A stretch of DNA of 64,000 nt from Sediminibacillus dalangtanensis. Lineage in GTDB: Bacteria; Bacillota; Bacilli; Bacillales; Amphibacillaceae. The position numbers and the translations under genes are program-made. Below the pieces are notes generated by a model, which ran no database searches, was not told the DNA's origin, and was given only the letters and a program-made list of their open reading frames with translations. Where the stretch lies: assembly GCF_017792025.1 (NCBI RefSeq), contig NZ_CP046956.1, positions 1,922,001 to 1,986,000 of the forward strand, read 5' to 3'. Position 1 is the first letter of the stretch; each line of letters opens with the position of its first letter. This document shows positions 10,001-19,048 of this stretch, piece by piece.

Positions 10001-10675
10001 GAAATTGACCAAAAACTGGAAAAACAGCTGTATTACGTCCACGAAAGGCTGTCGATTCAATTCACTGATCGCTTTAAAGAGTCGTTCAACCCTGCAACGA
10101 TTTCAGGGGATGGTAAAGAAGCAGATCGTGACTTGCAGCTGGCACTGAACACGTTGCTGAAAGACATCGGCTTTGAACTCGCGCAGGAACTTCGTGCGGT
10201 TTCCCTGCGGATGGAGCGTTTTATGAATCAAAAAGCTGAGGAATGGAGCATGCAGCTACAGCACACTTTTTCCAATATCCAGTCTGATCTCATTTTTTCC
10301 GAAATAACAGAATATCCGTTTGAGACACCTGCTTTTTCACCAGCCATGGAGGAGGTAGATTTCCAGCGGTTTAAGCCTGCGCTCGCCCTGTATAAATCAG
10401 CCAAGCACTTTTTTGAGAAAAACGGGAAAGAAAAAGTGAAACAGCGTCTCCAGGAAGAGCTTGATCCGATGGTGGAACATTACCTTTTGGACAACAAGCA
10501 AAAAATTTTAGACTGGTACAACGAACAATGGAATAGCTGCTTAGCGGAGATAAAAGCAGAATATTTGGAGTCAATCTCGCAATACTTCGAGGGATTGCTT
10601 CATAGTTTAGCGGATGACGTTGACGTCGATGAATTGGATACTAAGAAACAAAAAATTGCAGCCTTGCTGACCTGA
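7037..10675 (+). CDS. dynA: Dynamin-like GTPase DynA (two fused dynamin modules)
   Basis: A 1212-residue protein with two complete bacterial dynamin units in tandem. Module 1 has P-loop GHFSAGKST at residues 50-58 and DTPG at 141-144. Module 2 has P-loop GAFSAGKSS from residue 633 and DTPG at 793-796. Long coiled-coil stalk segments rich in Glu/Lys/Gln follow each GTPase domain. B. subtilis DynA (YpbR, about 1190 residues) has the same fused design; it tethers and fuses membranes and helps membranes recover after phage or antibiotic damage. The ATG at 7037 follows GGGAG at somewhat long spacing; a nearer ATG at 7027 is out of frame. Single gene, cytoplasmic face of the membrane. Confidence 0.95.
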   Translation: MNSTVSQSTTQQVAGMYAKFTDAGQTELADKALDLLEKIDSHEFVICFAGHFSAGKSTMINKLLGNDLLPSSPIPTSANVVKIQAGDGTARVFFKEGGPLLYKEPYDFDTIQAHCKNGDAIKRVEIATKNPHLPNGVALLDTPGIDSSNDADRVITESSLHLVDVLFYVMDYNHVQSEVNLSFMKQAQQEGKRIYIIINQIDKHQEQELGLQQFKNSLTETLNNWKLEPEAVFYTSLKETGHTFSQFQALQTEMKQLMKDKIDLVEETVILSTETLASDYLNGYQEKIDQEKAEYYQQLYQLDGQEDAESVEEAKEELKRLETLPEQAEKELKNTVDSTLKNAYLMPFDLREQAKGYLEAMQPKFKPGIFSGKKKIEQVREQRLQAFHESLTKTIEAAIDWKIRDKLLETVKHLQIHDASLIKSIQQFSVQFPKKRLTELIKPGATLNGEYLLVYTDDVSQAIKQSAKQLALSIIEEASAIVRQQAESDQFQQQQAVERAEQYHQIEEKLLKLDERFQEEKIDLYQTRNDQPFISQTLETMRRQIQDKKEAVRFRESDKEIILPEDSGVPREPASMEAEMELPGHLSVKETVKKVEQTMEEVKDVKGFHAIYQDLTVKREKLTRRDITIALFGAFSAGKSSFANVLIGERVLPVSPNPTTAAINKICPPTNEFPHGSVRVKCKSEREIFNEISAILDETNGRMPKFQGLSEIIEWLQQNDGVNLNGLKEMHRSFLTAVMEGYSKLKQQLGSVQLVSLKEFPLFVSDESLACYVEWMELFYDCPLTRQGITLVDTPGADSINSRHSDVAFQYIKQADAILFVTYYNHPFSKADRDFLVQLGRVKDAFSLDKMFFLVNAADLASSQQELQLVTNYIADQLLGFGIRNPRLYPVSSHLGMKEKERKGKESGNSGMDEFETAFYQFLKEEMMQLIIHSSMHDIQRTESQLAAYINTANLDQQEKERKKQHYQANREKMEKVVETSDSKLVKKEIDQKLEKQLYYVHERLSIQFTDRFKESFNPATISGDGKEADRDLQLALNTLLKDIGFELAQELRAVSLRMERFMNQKAEEWSMQLQHTFSNIQSDLIFSEITEYPFETPAFSPAMEEVDFQRFKPALALYKSAKHFFEKNGKEKVKQRLQEELDPMVEHYLLDNKQKILDWYNEQWNSCLAEIKAEYLESISQYFEGLLHSLADDVDVDELDTKKQKIAALLT

Positions 10676-10710
10676 GATGGTTATTCATTTCCTGCGAAAA
10701 GGTTTAAAGT

Positions 10711-10740
10711 CTGGTAAGAACGTAAATGTACTAAATAGGA
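10711..10740 (+). other. Candidate secondary Ter (RTP-binding) site, weak left half
   Basis: AATGTACTAAAT at 10725-10736 matches the strong half of the Bacillus Ter consensus (TATGTACYAAAT) at 11 of 12 positions, with eleven bases exact. The left half (ACTAA-type) upstream is poor and the TTC after the core is missing. It is intergenic and has the same orientation as the Ter site beside rtp at 54 kb. Plausible back-up site or half-site; not more. Confidence 0.3.
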
Positions 10741-10767
10741 ATGATAATTTCATCAAGGAGGCAAACC

Positions 10768-10959
10768 ATGGCTGACAAAGATAAAGTAACAAACGACCAA
10801 AGCAAAGAACTGTCTGAAAAAAATTATCAAGGAGAAGACTCCAAAGATACCGACGTGGAAAAGGGTTTGGATAAAACACATAAACAAGTCGAAAGCGGTC
10901 TAACGGACGGCACGATAGACCGCAGTGAAGAAAAGGATAAACAGGGAAAGACAAAATAA
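10768..10959 (+). CDS. Small hydrophilic protein, DUF4025-like
   Basis: 63 residues, highly charged, no hydrophobic segment. The centre VEKGLDKTHKQVESG followed by a GTID motif resembles the DUF4025 (YozP-like) family of small Bacillus proteins, whose role is not known. The start is ATG 10768: AAGGAGG lies 7 bases upstream, better than any upstream in-frame codon. It follows dynA by 92 bases and ends at a strong terminator. Family assignment is from memory of the motif, so moderate. Confidence 0.65.
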   Translation: MADKDKVTNDQSKELSEKNYQGEDSKDTDVEKGLDKTHKQVESGLTDGTIDRSEEKDKQGKTK

Positions 10960-10965
10960 ATGGAC

Positions 10966-11006
10966 AAAAAAGTGCAGTTCTCTTGAGGGAGAGAGCTGCA
11001 CTTTTT
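10966..11006. terminator. Rho-independent terminator, probably bidirectional
   Basis: AAAAAGTGCAG and CTGCACTTTTT arms around a short GA-rich loop, with T-runs on both strands. It ends the DUF4025-like gene and may also stop transcription from hisJ. Confidence 0.85.
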
Positions 11007-11083
11007 AATGATAAAATAGAATAAAACTATCTTTGTCCACTTTGTTGTAAAGATTCATATGGAAAAACACTGAAAAAGCATGT

Positions 11084-11926
11084 TCAGTTAGATGAGTTGC
11101 TAATGCCTTCAGGAAAAGCGTAATGAAGATCAGGTAAGTCTTCAAATCCCCGTGCAATATGATCTGCTTGATGACTATCGGAGCCTGGAACAAGTGGAAT
11201 GCCTAACGCATATGCTTGTCGAATAAACTTTTCCGCAGGATAAATGGATTGACAGTACTCTTTATACAAACCCGCTGTATTGATGTCTAATTCCATTCCA
11301 TTTTCGGCCATTAGGGAAAGGATTTCTACGATTTCCTGTTCAAATTTTCGAGCGGGTGGAAAAGCCTGTATAAATTTTTCCACGAGTGTGATATGCCCTA
11401 GCCGTTTCGGTTTGTACCGTCCCAATTCACTCGTAATGGCTTGTTGGAGCGTACGATAGTATACTTGGTAAACAGCTTCAACGGAACCAAAAATGGAGAC
11501 GATGGAAGCAAATTCTTCGACACTGTAATCCAGGCAAACAAATTTGCCTTCAGGACTGCGGAGCATGTGTACCGAAAGAATGGCATCGTCGATCCGTGGT
11601 CCCCATTTTTCCAATAGCGAACAGGTTTCCTTTTCGAACCCAGCTATAAAGTCAACTTCCAATCCAACTTGGATAACTAATTTATCACGGTATGTCTTTT
11701 TCAATTGCTGTGCTTCCTTCAAATAGGTTTCAACAGATTTTGCCGGCATACTGCTGTCTTCTGTTGGAGCAGGATCGGAAAAACCAGCAGGAAGCGGTGC
11801 GTGCTCGGTAAAGGTTAAATGAGTAAGTCCTGACTCTATTGCCTGTTTAACATAAGCTTCCATCCTATCTTTGGTGCCATGTGGGCAAAACGGGGTATGG
11901 ACGTGAAAATCGCCGCTAATATTCAT
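11084..11926 (-). CDS. hisJ: Histidinol-phosphatase, PHP family
   Basis: 280 residues of the PHP metallo-phosphatase family: DFHVHTPFCPHG near the N-terminus (metal ligands), FTEHAPLP, LGHITLVEKF and PGSDSHQADHIARGF near the C-terminus. It removes phosphate from L-histidinol-phosphate, the eighth step of histidine synthesis, which the Firmicute operon otherwise lacks. It lies divergently from hisZ, sharing a 199-base control region, which supports the assignment over other PHP phosphatases. Confidence 0.92.
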   Translation of the reverse strand: MNISGDFHVHTPFCPHGTKDRMEAYVKQAIESGLTHLTFTEHAPLPAGFSDPAPTEDSSMPAKSVETYLKEAQQLKKTYRDKLVIQVGLEVDFIAGFEKETCSLLEKWGPRIDDAILSVHMLRSPEGKFVCLDYSVEEFASIVSIFGSVEAVYQVYYRTLQQAITSELGRYKPKRLGHITLVEKFIQAFPPARKFEQEIVEILSLMAENGMELDINTAGLYKEYCQSIYPAEKFIRQAYALGIPLVPGSDSHQADHIARGFEDLPDLHYAFPEGISNSSN

Positions 11927-12016
11927 GTGTTACCGCCTCTCTTCGTTCTAAATTTCTAGATTTGTATCAAGCTTTCAAAGCCATTGTTTTCTTTTAAAGC
12001 TACATGGCCCATCTTG

Positions 12017-12100
12017 TTGACGGTAAAGTAGAAGTGTGATAAATTCATCTTAACAAGTTACTTTACCTAAGTAAAGTGGTAGAGTGGTAAAAAGGTAAAG
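12017..12100 (+). promoter_or_regulatory. his operon promoter with a cluster of GTAAAG half-sites
   Basis: -35 TTGACG (12017-12022), 17-bp spacer, -10 TAAATT (12040-12045). Around and after it are four copies of a GTAAAG word: GGTAAAGTA at 12022-12030, its exact inverse TACTTTACC at 12059-12067, GTAAAGTGG at 12071, and GGTAAAG at 12094. ACTTTAC/GTAAAGT at 12060-12077 forms a 7-bp inverted repeat just downstream of the start point, a repressor position. No T-box or other leader is visible. A TrpR-like (YerC/HisR) repressor is a candidate; that is inference. Confidence 0.55.
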
Positions 12101-12125
12101 GATTTATACGGAAAGAGGTGTTAAT

Positions 12126-13256
12126 ATGTTTTTGCCAGCAGGAAGCCAGGACGAAGTTGGACAACAAATAAACAAGCGATTTCGGGCATTTGAAATTTTC
12201 ACCAAAATTACCGAAAGGCGAAACTATCAACCGATTTCAACGCCGGTCGTCGAATATGCTCAAACCTTTACTAATTCATTCGCAGGAATGGCTTTGCAGC
12301 CGATGCTAAAATGGTTTAACCATGAGGGAGAAATCGAGGTGCTTCGGCCCGACTGGACAACAGCTATAGCCCGGGCATTAGTGAAACAGCCACATTCAGA
12401 ACATAAATGGTGCTACCAGGGGTCTGTATTCCGCAGTGACAAACAAGGAATGGAAAGCAGGCAGGCCGGAATAGAAATCGTGCATGCTCCTTCATTTTTG
12501 GGAGAAAGTGAATCCTTGCTTACAGCAGTTGATTATTTAAATGCATTAGAGGTGGATGACTACTTAATCGAGTTGGGGCACTCAGAAATTTTCGAAGAAC
12601 TGACAGCACCATTAAAACTTGATCCTTTTCAATCGGAGAAACTGAGACTAGCGATGCATGACAAACGAAAAGATGAAGTTTTCCATTTGGCAAGCCATGC
12701 AGGTTCACAGACAATCGCTGAAGAATTGACAGAACTGGTAGATGCATACGGGTCTGCAAAAATGCTGGAAGACTATGAAAAACACTGGAAAAATAATCAG
12801 CGTCTCCTCGAAATCGTCCGGCATCTGAAAAGCTTGGCAAAGTTATTGAGTGACTGTGGCATCAATGAAATTTTGGTGGATTTAGGAAGGGTGAAGAATC
12901 TTCCTTACTATTGTGGAACGATGTTTAGGGGCTACCTCAGGGAGAATGGCTCCACTTGCTTTTCAGGAGGCAGGTACGACAAATTATATGAGCAATTTGA
13001 CGAACGCCATTCAGCTGTAGGACTTGCATTCGACGTGGATATATTATCAGGACAACTTGCCCCTGCACAGAACCGGGAGAAAATTTGCCTTTGGGCTTCA
13101 CCGGAAAGCCATGCATATGCTGAAAAGATCCGTACAGATTTTCCTGATAAGATTGTAGACATCCGTTACGACTTACCGGACAACGAGTCATCGCATTATG
13201 ACCGGATAATCGAAATAACGAAAAAAGAGAATCGTTGGAAGGTGTTGGAACGATGA
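12126..13256 (+). CDS. hisZ: ATP phosphoribosyltransferase regulatory subunit
   Basis: 376 residues related to the catalytic core of histidyl-tRNA synthetase but without the anticodon domain. Class II motifs are seen as RPDWTTAIAR, CYQGSVFRSD and FSGGRYDKLYEQF. It pairs with the short HisG to make the hetero-octameric ATP phosphoribosyltransferase and carries histidine feedback. GAAAGAGGTG precedes the ATG. First gene of the operon; its stop overlaps the hisG start by ATGA. Confidence 0.93.
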   Translation: MFLPAGSQDEVGQQINKRFRAFEIFTKITERRNYQPISTPVVEYAQTFTNSFAGMALQPMLKWFNHEGEIEVLRPDWTTAIARALVKQPHSEHKWCYQGSVFRSDKQGMESRQAGIEIVHAPSFLGESESLLTAVDYLNALEVDDYLIELGHSEIFEELTAPLKLDPFQSEKLRLAMHDKRKDEVFHLASHAGSQTIAEELTELVDAYGSAKMLEDYEKHWKNNQRLLEIVRHLKSLAKLLSDCGINEILVDLGRVKNLPYYCGTMFRGYLRENGSTCFSGGRYDKLYEQFDERHSAVGLAFDVDILSGQLAPAQNREKICLWASPESHAYAEKIRTDFPDKIVDIRYDLPDNESSHYDRIIEITKKENRWKVLER

Positions 13257-13873
13257 AGCCGTGTATTGCATTAACCAAAGGGCGTTTGGAAAAACAATTT
13301 CTTGAATTTTTTCAATCATTGGAATATGACGTCATCCCGTTGATGAACAAGGGAAGAAAGCTAAGGGTTGAAACGGAAGATTTCCAGTTCGTGTTTGCAA
13401 AAGGGGTGGATGTCACAACGTATGTAGAACACGGAATTGCTGACTTGGGAATAGTCGGCGAAGACATCCTAGCCGAATTTCAGCCCAATGTCTATAATTT
13501 GCTGCCTCTTCCATTCGGCAAGTGCCGGATGGCACTTGCCGCAGAAGCAGGAATTAACTGGCCCGAGCGTAAACGTACAATTGCAAGTAAATATCCTAAC
13601 ATTACCAAAGAATTTTTCAGACAAAAAGGAGAATCGGTCGACGTCGTAAAACTAGAAGGTTCAGTCGAGCTCGCTCCGATTCTCGGATTGGCCGATGGAA
13701 TTGTCGATATCGTGGAAACCGGTACGACTTTAAAAGAAAATGGGCTGGTCATAAAAGAAGAGTTTCATCAGTATAGTGCGCGATGCATCGCGAACCGTTC
13801 CTCTTTAAAATTAAAGAAGGACCTGCTGGCACCTGTAGTAGACACATTGCAGAAAGGAGTGCCTGTCCAATGA
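13253..13873 (+). CDS. hisG: ATP phosphoribosyltransferase, short catalytic subunit
   Basis: 206 residues, the short HisG form that lacks the C-terminal regulatory domain and needs HisZ. It condenses ATP and PRPP, the first committed step. Motifs: ALTKGRLEKQ at the N-terminus, DLGIVGEDIL, and the PRPP loop GIVDIVETGTTLKENGL. I chose ATG 13253 (in the hisZ stop, ATGA) with GGAAGGTG upstream; a TTG 18 bases earlier is less likely. Confidence 0.94.
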   Translation: MKPCIALTKGRLEKQFLEFFQSLEYDVIPLMNKGRKLRVETEDFQFVFAKGVDVTTYVEHGIADLGIVGEDILAEFQPNVYNLLPLPFGKCRMALAAEAGINWPERKRTIASKYPNITKEFFRQKGESVDVVKLEGSVELAPILGLADGIVDIVETGTTLKENGLVIKEEFHQYSARCIANRSSLKLKKDLLAPVVDTLQKGVPVQ

Positions 13874-15183
13874 TTCCCATTTATTCGGCTGAAAAATATA
13901 AGGAGCTGTTCTTGAAAAGGAAAATGCGCAGTCGGCTTGATAACGATATTTTACAAACTGCTAAACAAGTAATCGATGATATTCGGACAGATGGTGACGA
14001 AGCTTTAAAACGATATGTGAAAAAATTTGATGGGGAAGTACCTGTCGCTTGGCGGGTTGAAGAGCAAGAACGGCAGCAGGCGTGGGAGACGGTATCTGAA
14101 GAGGTTGTCGCTTCGTTGAGGGCCGCTGCTGACAACATTAAATCCTTTCACAAAAAACAGTTGCAAAATACACGGTTTATGGATATGACTGAAGATATTA
14201 TGTCCGGACAATTATACCGGGCTATTGAACGGGCGGGAATCTATGTACCAGGCGGTACAGCCAGCTATCCATCAACAGTATTGATGAATGCGATACCTGC
14301 TGTTCTGGCAGGCGTCAAACAAGTGATCATGGTGACACCAGCAAGAAATGGAGAAACCATCTCACCGGTATTGTCGGTTGCCGCAGACATTGCGGGAGTC
14401 GATTCTATTTACAAAATCGGCGGAATACAGGCTATAGCAGCATTGGCTTATGGAACAGAATCCATTCCACCAGTAGATAAAATCGTCGGTCCGGGCAATG
14501 CCTATGTAGCTGCTGCCAAGTCATTGGTTTTTGGGGATGTAGGCATCGACATGATTGCCGGACCCTCTGAAGTGTGCATAATTGCCGATGAGACGGCTGA
14601 TCCAGCATTTGTCGCAGCAGACATGATCGCCCAGGCTGAGCATGATAAAGCTTCCAAGGCGGTGTTGTTCACTACTTCTCACAGCTTAGCCGAAACGACT
14701 AGTGCACAGATAAAACAGCAATGCACCAGCCTGCCAAGACGGGAAATTGCCGAAGCTTCCTTATCAGAAAATGGAGCAATTGTACTGGTGGACGATTTAG
14801 ACGAGGCGTTTACACTGGCAAACCGGCTTGCCCCTGAACATTTGGAAATTCAGACAGCTGCACCGCTTCAACTGCTGGGAAAAGTTCAAAACGCAGGTTC
14901 TGTTTTCCTCGGCAGTTATACGCCGGAAGCATTGGGCGATTATTACGCAGGGCCCAACCATGTATTGCCAACAGCTGGCACAGCAAGATTCTCATCCGGC
15001 TTGTCTGTAGACGATTTTATAAAAAAAACAACCTTTCTTTATTATTCGGAAAAGGCTTTGCAAACAGCGTCCGCCCATGTGTGCAATGTAGCAGAAACAG
15101 AGGAACTTGAGGGGCATTCACGAGCGGTGAAACAAAGAGCGGGCAAGAGAGGGGGGAGTGGAAAAAATGAGAACAGCGAGTAA
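13870..15183 (+). CDS. hisD: Histidinol dehydrogenase
   Basis: 437 residues. Oxidises L-histidinol to histidine in two NAD-dependent steps with a bound zinc. Signature [19 protein letters not shown] and [12 protein letters not shown] are present, as are [13 protein letters not shown] and PEHLEI near the C-terminus and GPNHVLPT for zinc binding. Start ATG 13870 overlaps the hisG stop (ATGA) with AAAGGAG upstream. The C-terminal tail overlaps the start of hisB by about 17 bases. Confidence 0.95.
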   Translation: MIPIYSAEKYKELFLKRKMRSRLDNDILQTAKQVIDDIRTDGDEALKRYVKKFDGEVPVAWRVEEQERQQAWETVSEEVVASLRAAADNIKSFHKKQLQNTRFMDMTEDIMSGQLYRAIERAGIYVPGGTASYPSTVLMNAIPAVLAGVKQVIMVTPARNGETISPVLSVAADIAGVDSIYKIGGIQAIAALAYGTESIPPVDKIVGPGNAYVAAAKSLVFGDVGIDMIAGPSEVCIIADETADPAFVAADMIAQAEHDKASKAVLFTTSHSLAETTSAQIKQQCTSLPRREIAEASLSENGAIVLVDDLDEAFTLANRLAPEHLEIQTAAPLQLLGKVQNAGSVFLGSYTPEALGDYYAGPNHVLPTAGTARFSSGLSVDDFIKKTTFLYYSEKALQTASAHVCNVAETEELEGHSRAVKQRAGKRGGSGKNENSE

Positions 15184-15754
15184 ACAAAGAAAAACCAATG
15201 AAACGGAGGTCAATGTCGATTGCAATCTTGACGAGGCAACTGTTGTGTCAGTCTCAACTGGAGTGGGATTTTTTGATCATATGCTTGAATTGTTTGCCCG
15301 TCATGGAAGAATTGGACTCAAAGTAGAAGCAGACGGTGACTTACATATTGATAGTCATCATACTGTGGAGGACGTGGGCATTGTTTTGGGGCAAACCATA
15401 CGGACTGCTCTGGGAGATAAACAAAAAATCAACCGGTATGGCCACGCGTATGTGCCAATGGATGAATCACTTGGTTTTGTGGCTATCGATATTAGCGGGA
15501 GGCCGTTTCTCGTTTTTGATGCAGCGTTTTCTGCTCCGAATTTAGGAAACTTTGATACAGAATTGGTAAGGGAGTTTCTTCAAGCATTTGCTTTTCAAGC
15601 AGGGATCACCTTGCATGCGAAGGTTATTCATGGTTCCAATACGCATCATAAAATAGAAGCAATCTTTAAAGCTCTCGGAAGGGCTTTTGCTGAAGCGGTT
15701 GCCATCAATCCGCAAATTGATGGAGTGAATTCTACAAAGGGGCTCATCGAATGA
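15167..15754 (+). CDS. hisB: Imidazoleglycerol-phosphate dehydratase
   Basis: 195 residues, the monofunctional bacterial form. Metal-binding histidines are in [24 protein letters not shown] and the mirrored [19 protein letters not shown]. It dehydrates imidazole-glycerol phosphate to imidazole-acetol phosphate. ATG 15167 is preferred over GTG 15158 because the GGGGGGAG site is then about 8 bases away. Ends in an ATGA overlap with hisH. Confidence 0.94.
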   Translation: MRTASKQRKTNETEVNVDCNLDEATVVSVSTGVGFFDHMLELFARHGRIGLKVEADGDLHIDSHHTVEDVGIVLGQTIRTALGDKQKINRYGHAYVPMDESLGFVAIDISGRPFLVFDAAFSAPNLGNFDTELVREFLQAFAFQAGITLHAKVIHGSNTHHKIEAIFKALGRAFAEAVAINPQIDGVNSTKGLIE

Positions 15755-16350
15755 TTGCGATTGTTGACTATGGAATGGGGAATGTAGCAAGCGTGTCGAC
15801 AGCTTTGCGTAAGCTCGGGTATGAAGCGATGATCACCGATGACAGGGAGGCATTGCAGAAGGCCACCCACATTGTCCTTCCGGGGGTGGGGTCTTTTCAA
15901 GCGGCCATGGAAGAAATAGAGGAAAGAGGGTTAAAGAACCTGCTTCGTGAAATGGCAGAGAAAAAACCTTTCTTAGGTATCTGTCTGGGAATGCAACTTT
16001 TGTTTGATGAAGGGTTTGAAGGTGGAGAAACAGAGGGGCTTTCTATCCTCCCCGGCACGATCAATAAAATGGAAACAGAACATATCCTGCCGCATATTGG
16101 GTGGAATGCCTTGGAAGCCGAAGGAGAAGGGAATCCGTTCTCGCAATTCACAGGAAAGCACGTTTACTTTGTCCATAGCTTTGCTGTAAAAACAAAGGAA
16201 GCTTATATTGCGGCAACAGCTGATTATGGGATGACTGTTCCGGCCATTGTGAGAAAGGGAAATGTTTATGGTATTCAGTTTCATCCAGAAAAAAGCGGAG
16301 AAGTCGGCATCGATATTTTAAAGACATTTCTTCAGGAGGCAGCAAAATGA
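15751..16350 (+). CDS. hisH: Imidazole glycerol phosphate synthase, glutaminase subunit
   Basis: 199 residues, class I glutamine amidotransferase. Catalytic triad in [11 protein letters not shown] (nucleophile Cys) and FHPEKSG (His, Glu). It frees ammonia from glutamine and channels it to His[12 protein letters not shown] is the usual N-terminus. Linked by ATGA overlaps to hisB and hisA. Confidence 0.95.
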   Translation: MIAIVDYGMGNVASVSTALRKLGYEAMITDDREALQKATHIVLPGVGSFQAAMEEIEERGLKNLLREMAEKKPFLGICLGMQLLFDEGFEGGETEGLSILPGTINKMETEHILPHIGWNALEAEGEGNPFSQFTGKHVYFVHSFAVKTKEAYIAATADYGMTVPAIVRKGNVYGIQFHPEKSGEVGIDILKTFLQEAAK

Positions 16351-17051
16351 AAATTATCCCAGCAATAGATTTAATAGATGGAAAATGCGTCCGTTTATAT
16401 CAAGGAGATTTTTCCCGTACTACCCAAGTGGGGATGGAGCCGGAAGCACAGCTGAATGCATTCATCCGCGACGGAGCCGATATGATTCATATTGTTGATT
16501 TAGAGGGTGCACGGAGTGGCAAAGGCAGCCAGCTGGAACTTATCACTCGCCTGTGTGGTTTATCATCGGTTCCGATCGAAGTCGGCGGCGGGATCAGGAA
16601 CATGGAAACGGTAGAGCGTTTACTAGAAGCAGGTGCTTCCAGATTGGTTCTCGGAACTTCTGCACTTGAAGACGGTGCTTTTTTGAAAGCTGTCCTGAAA
16701 GCATACCCTGAACATATTGTCATTGGGATCGATGCTAAAGCTGGCAAGGTCGCAGTAAGAGGATGGGAAACGGTTTCGGAGATTGACTTTATCGATTTTG
16801 CCAGAAAAATGGAAGAACTAGGGGTTAAAACAATCGTGTTTACCGATATTTCCAAAGACGGCACTTTGAGTGGTCCTAATTTACAATCTTTACAGGAAAT
16901 TTCCCAAGCCGTGGACTGCAAAATAGTTGCTTCCGGTGGAATTAAAGATATGGAGGATATCCGCAACTTGGAAAAAATCGGAATCGAGGAAGCGATTGTC
17001 GGAAAAGCGATTTATGATGGACGAGTCTGGATAAAGGGGGATGTCGGTTGA
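16347..17051 (+). CDS. hisA: ProFAR isomerase
   Basis: 234-residue beta/alpha barrel. Catalytic Asp residues are in IPAIDLIDGKCVRL and TDISKDGT; GGIRN and ASGGIKD bind the two phosphates. It isomerises ProFAR to PRFAR. Translationally coupled: ATGA overlap upstream, and the hisF start lies across its stop. Confidence 0.95.
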   Translation: MKIIPAIDLIDGKCVRLYQGDFSRTTQVGMEPEAQLNAFIRDGADMIHIVDLEGARSGKGSQLELITRLCGLSSVPIEVGGGIRNMETVERLLEAGASRLVLGTSALEDGAFLKAVLKAYPEHIVIGIDAKAGKVAVRGWETVSEIDFIDFARKMEELGVKTIVFTDISKDGTLSGPNLQSLQEISQAVDCKIVASGGIKDMEDIRNLEKIGIEEAIVGKAIYDGRVWIKGDVG

Positions 17052-17815
17052 TTGTCAAACGAATTATCCCGTGCCTGGATGTAAAAGAAGGAAAAGTAGT
17101 GAAAGGAACCAATTTTGTTTCGCTTAGAGAATTGGGAGATCCAGTTGAAATGGCATCTGCTTATTCCCAGGCAGGCGCTGACGAAATTATATTTTTGGAT
17201 ATTTCAGCTACCAATGAGGGAAGGGAGACGATGATTGATATTGTCAAAAAGACAGCGGAAACAGTATTTGTCCCCTTTACTGTAGGGGGAGGGGTAAAGT
17301 CGATCGATGATGTAACCAGGCTTCTACAAGCTGGAGCGGACAAAGTGGGAATGAACTCGGCAGCTGTCGCAAATCCTGCTTTGATTCGGGAAGCTGCCAG
17401 TCGTTTTGGTTCTCAATGTGTGGTTGTAGCCGTGGATGCAAAACGTTTTGAAAATAGTTGGCATGTCATGACTCATGGCGGCACCAAGGATAGTGGTATT
17501 GATGTGTTAGAGTGGGTAAGAGAAGCAGAACTGCAAGGTGCAGGGGAGATTTTACTGACAAGTGTTGACACCGATGGGGTGAAAGACGGATTTGACCTTG
17601 AATTGACCAGGGCTGTAGTGGGAGCTGTCCGCATCCCCGTGATAGCCTCAGGTGGTTGCGGCGAGCCCGAGCACTTCAGTGAAGTGTTCCGGGAAACCGA
17701 TGTTTCCGCTGCTTTGGCTGCATCCATCTTCCATGAAGGAACTTTTTCGATTGACCAAGTAAAGCAAAGCTGTGCGGAACAAGGAGTGGATATACGTGAA
17801 GCCGGACTTTTCTAA
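17048..17815 (+). CDS. hisF: Imidazole glycerol phosphate synthase, cyclase subunit
   Basis: 255-residue barrel, homologous to His[17 protein letters not shown] carries the first catalytic Asp and [14 protein letters not shown] the second; TVGGGVKS and [11 protein letters not shown] are the phosphate loops. It makes imidazole-glycerol phosphate and AICAR using ammonia from HisH. The start is TTG 17048, inside the hisA stop (TTGA), with AAAGGGGG upstream. Confidence 0.95.
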   Translation: MIVKRIIPCLDVKEGKVVKGTNFVSLRELGDPVEMASAYSQAGADEIIFLDISATNEGRETMIDIVKKTAETVFVPFTVGGGVKSIDDVTRLLQAGADKVGMNSAAVANPALIREAASRFGSQCVVVAVDAKRFENSWHVMTHGGTKDSGIDVLEWVREAELQGAGEILLTSVDTDGVKDGFDLELTRAVVGAVRIPVIASGGCGEPEHFSEVFRETDVSAALAASIFHEGTFSIDQVKQSCAEQGVDIREAGLF

Positions 17816-18461
17816 AGGATTACTGCCTGCAGTCATCGTAGATGATTTGTCAGGAGACGTATTAATGGTTGCTTATATGGATGAAACAGCTTATCAAAAA
17901 ACGATGGAAACGGGACAAACATGGTTTTATTCCCGTTCCCGTCAGGAATTGTGGCATAAGGGGGCTACTTCTGGAAATTATCAATCTGTCCAATCGGTAT
18001 TTCTGGATTGCGACCGAGACACACTACTGGTACGGGTGAATCCTCAAGGACCAGCTTGTCATACGGGGAAAAGAAGCTGCTTTTTCTATGAAGTGACTGG
18101 TGAAGGGATAAAGGAAGTACAGAAAGAAAAAGGAAAGAAAAATATTTTTGATCAAGTAATAACAGAAATCCAGAATCGGAAAGCATTCCGTGTAGAAAAC
18201 TCTTATACCAACTATCTTTTTGATAAAGGCATCGATAAAATCGGAAAAAAAGTGATTGAAGAAGCCGGCGAGGTTGTCATAGCAGCTAAAAATAACAATA
18301 AACCAGAAGTCATAAACGAAGTAAGTGACTTATTGTACCACAGTCTTGTTTTGCTCGCAGAACAGGATGTTCCACTTGATGCTGTAAAAAAAGAGCTGGA
18401 CAGAAGAACGAACAAAAAGGGAAACAGTAAAGGCGACCGGCCTGAAATTGAAAATTGGTGA
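17796..18461 (+). CDS. hisI: Bifunctional phosphoribosyl-AMP cyclohydrolase / phosphoribosyl-ATP pyrophosphatase
   Basis: 221 residues. N-terminal cyclohydrolase (about 1-115) with [24 protein letters not shown] and [10 protein letters not shown] metal ligands; C-terminal pyrophosphohydrolase (about 125-221) with [12 protein letters not shown] and EVSDLLYH. It performs steps two and three. GTG 17796 is chosen because AAGGAG lies 9 bases upstream; the gene then overlaps hisF by 20 bases. Last gene of the operon, followed by a terminator. hisC is not in the operon. Confidence 0.94.
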   Translation: MKPDFSKGLLPAVIVDDLSGDVLMVAYMDETAYQKTMETGQTWFYSRSRQELWHKGATSGNYQSVQSVFLDCDRDTLLVRVNPQGPACHTGKRSCFFYEVTGEGIKEVQKEKGKKNIFDQVITEIQNRKAFRVENSYTNYLFDKGIDKIGKKVIEEAGEVVIAAKNNNKPEVINEVSDLLYHSLVLLAEQDVPLDAVKKELDRRTNKKGNSKGDRPEIENW

Positions 18462-18466
18462 GGAAG

Positions 18467-18505
18467 GAAAAGCACGTTGGCCCATGGTGGTTAACGTGCT
18501 TTTTG
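18467..18505 (+). terminator. Terminator of the his operon
   Basis: AAAAGCACGTT and AACGTGCTTTTT arms around a 14-base loop, starting 6 bases after the hisI stop. Confidence 0.9.
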
Positions 18506-18597
18506 TTGAACAAAGAAGGCGGCTGGTTGGCCCATTTGGAGTGGTGATAGTAAAATAGGACTTAGCAAAAAAATAATGAAGAACGGGGGATAAAACA

Positions 18598-19011
18598 GTG
18601 GAGATGAAAATCGGGGAACACATTGGAGTTTTTCGTACATATGAGTCGGAAGACTTTGATCAGATCCAGAACCTGAACAAAAAGGAAGGATGGAATAATC
18701 TAGTCGCCAATTGGGAAACGACAAAACGGGCATGGGAGCAATCATCAATCGCTTACGTTTTGGAAGATAGAGGAAAAGTGGTCGGATATGTCAGAGGTTT
18801 GACGGATTCAGCAGTCACATTGTACATTTGTGAACTGCTGATTGCAAAGCCATATCGCGGGACGGGCCTCGGCAAAAAAATAATCGACCAAGTCTTCCAT
18901 TTTTATCCGGAGACAAGAATGGAGATGCTGGCAACAAGCAGCTCAAAGAAATTTTATGAAAAGAGTGGCTTCCGCCCGTTTTATGGCTTTAGAAAAACGA
19001 TAGAGGAATAA
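18598..19011 (+). CDS. GNAT family N-acetyltransferase
   Basis: 137 residues with the GNAT fold. The acetyl-CoA loop is IAKPYRGTGLGKKIIDQV (about 81-98), followed by the usual YEKSGFRP near the C-terminus. It would acetylate an amine with acetyl-CoA; the substrate is not predictable. The start is GTG 18598, with GGGGG about 9 bases upstream; ATG 18604 is an alternative. It lies between the his terminator and a luciferase-like gene 37 bases downstream, probably co-transcribed. Confidence 0.85.
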   Translation: MEMKIGEHIGVFRTYESEDFDQIQNLNKKEGWNNLVANWETTKRAWEQSSIAYVLEDRGKVVGYVRGLTDSAVTLYICELLIAKPYRGTGLGKKIIDQVFHFYPETRMEMLATSSSKKFYEKSGFRPFYGFRKTIEE

Positions 19012-19048
19012 TACTACAAACCACCATGAAAAAGGAAGGTGAACAGCA

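Noticed and set aside
11944..11960. GTTCTAAATTTCT near hisJ, similar to the Ter right half
   Set aside because: 11 of 16 positions and no left half; expected by chance in AT-rich intergenic DNA.
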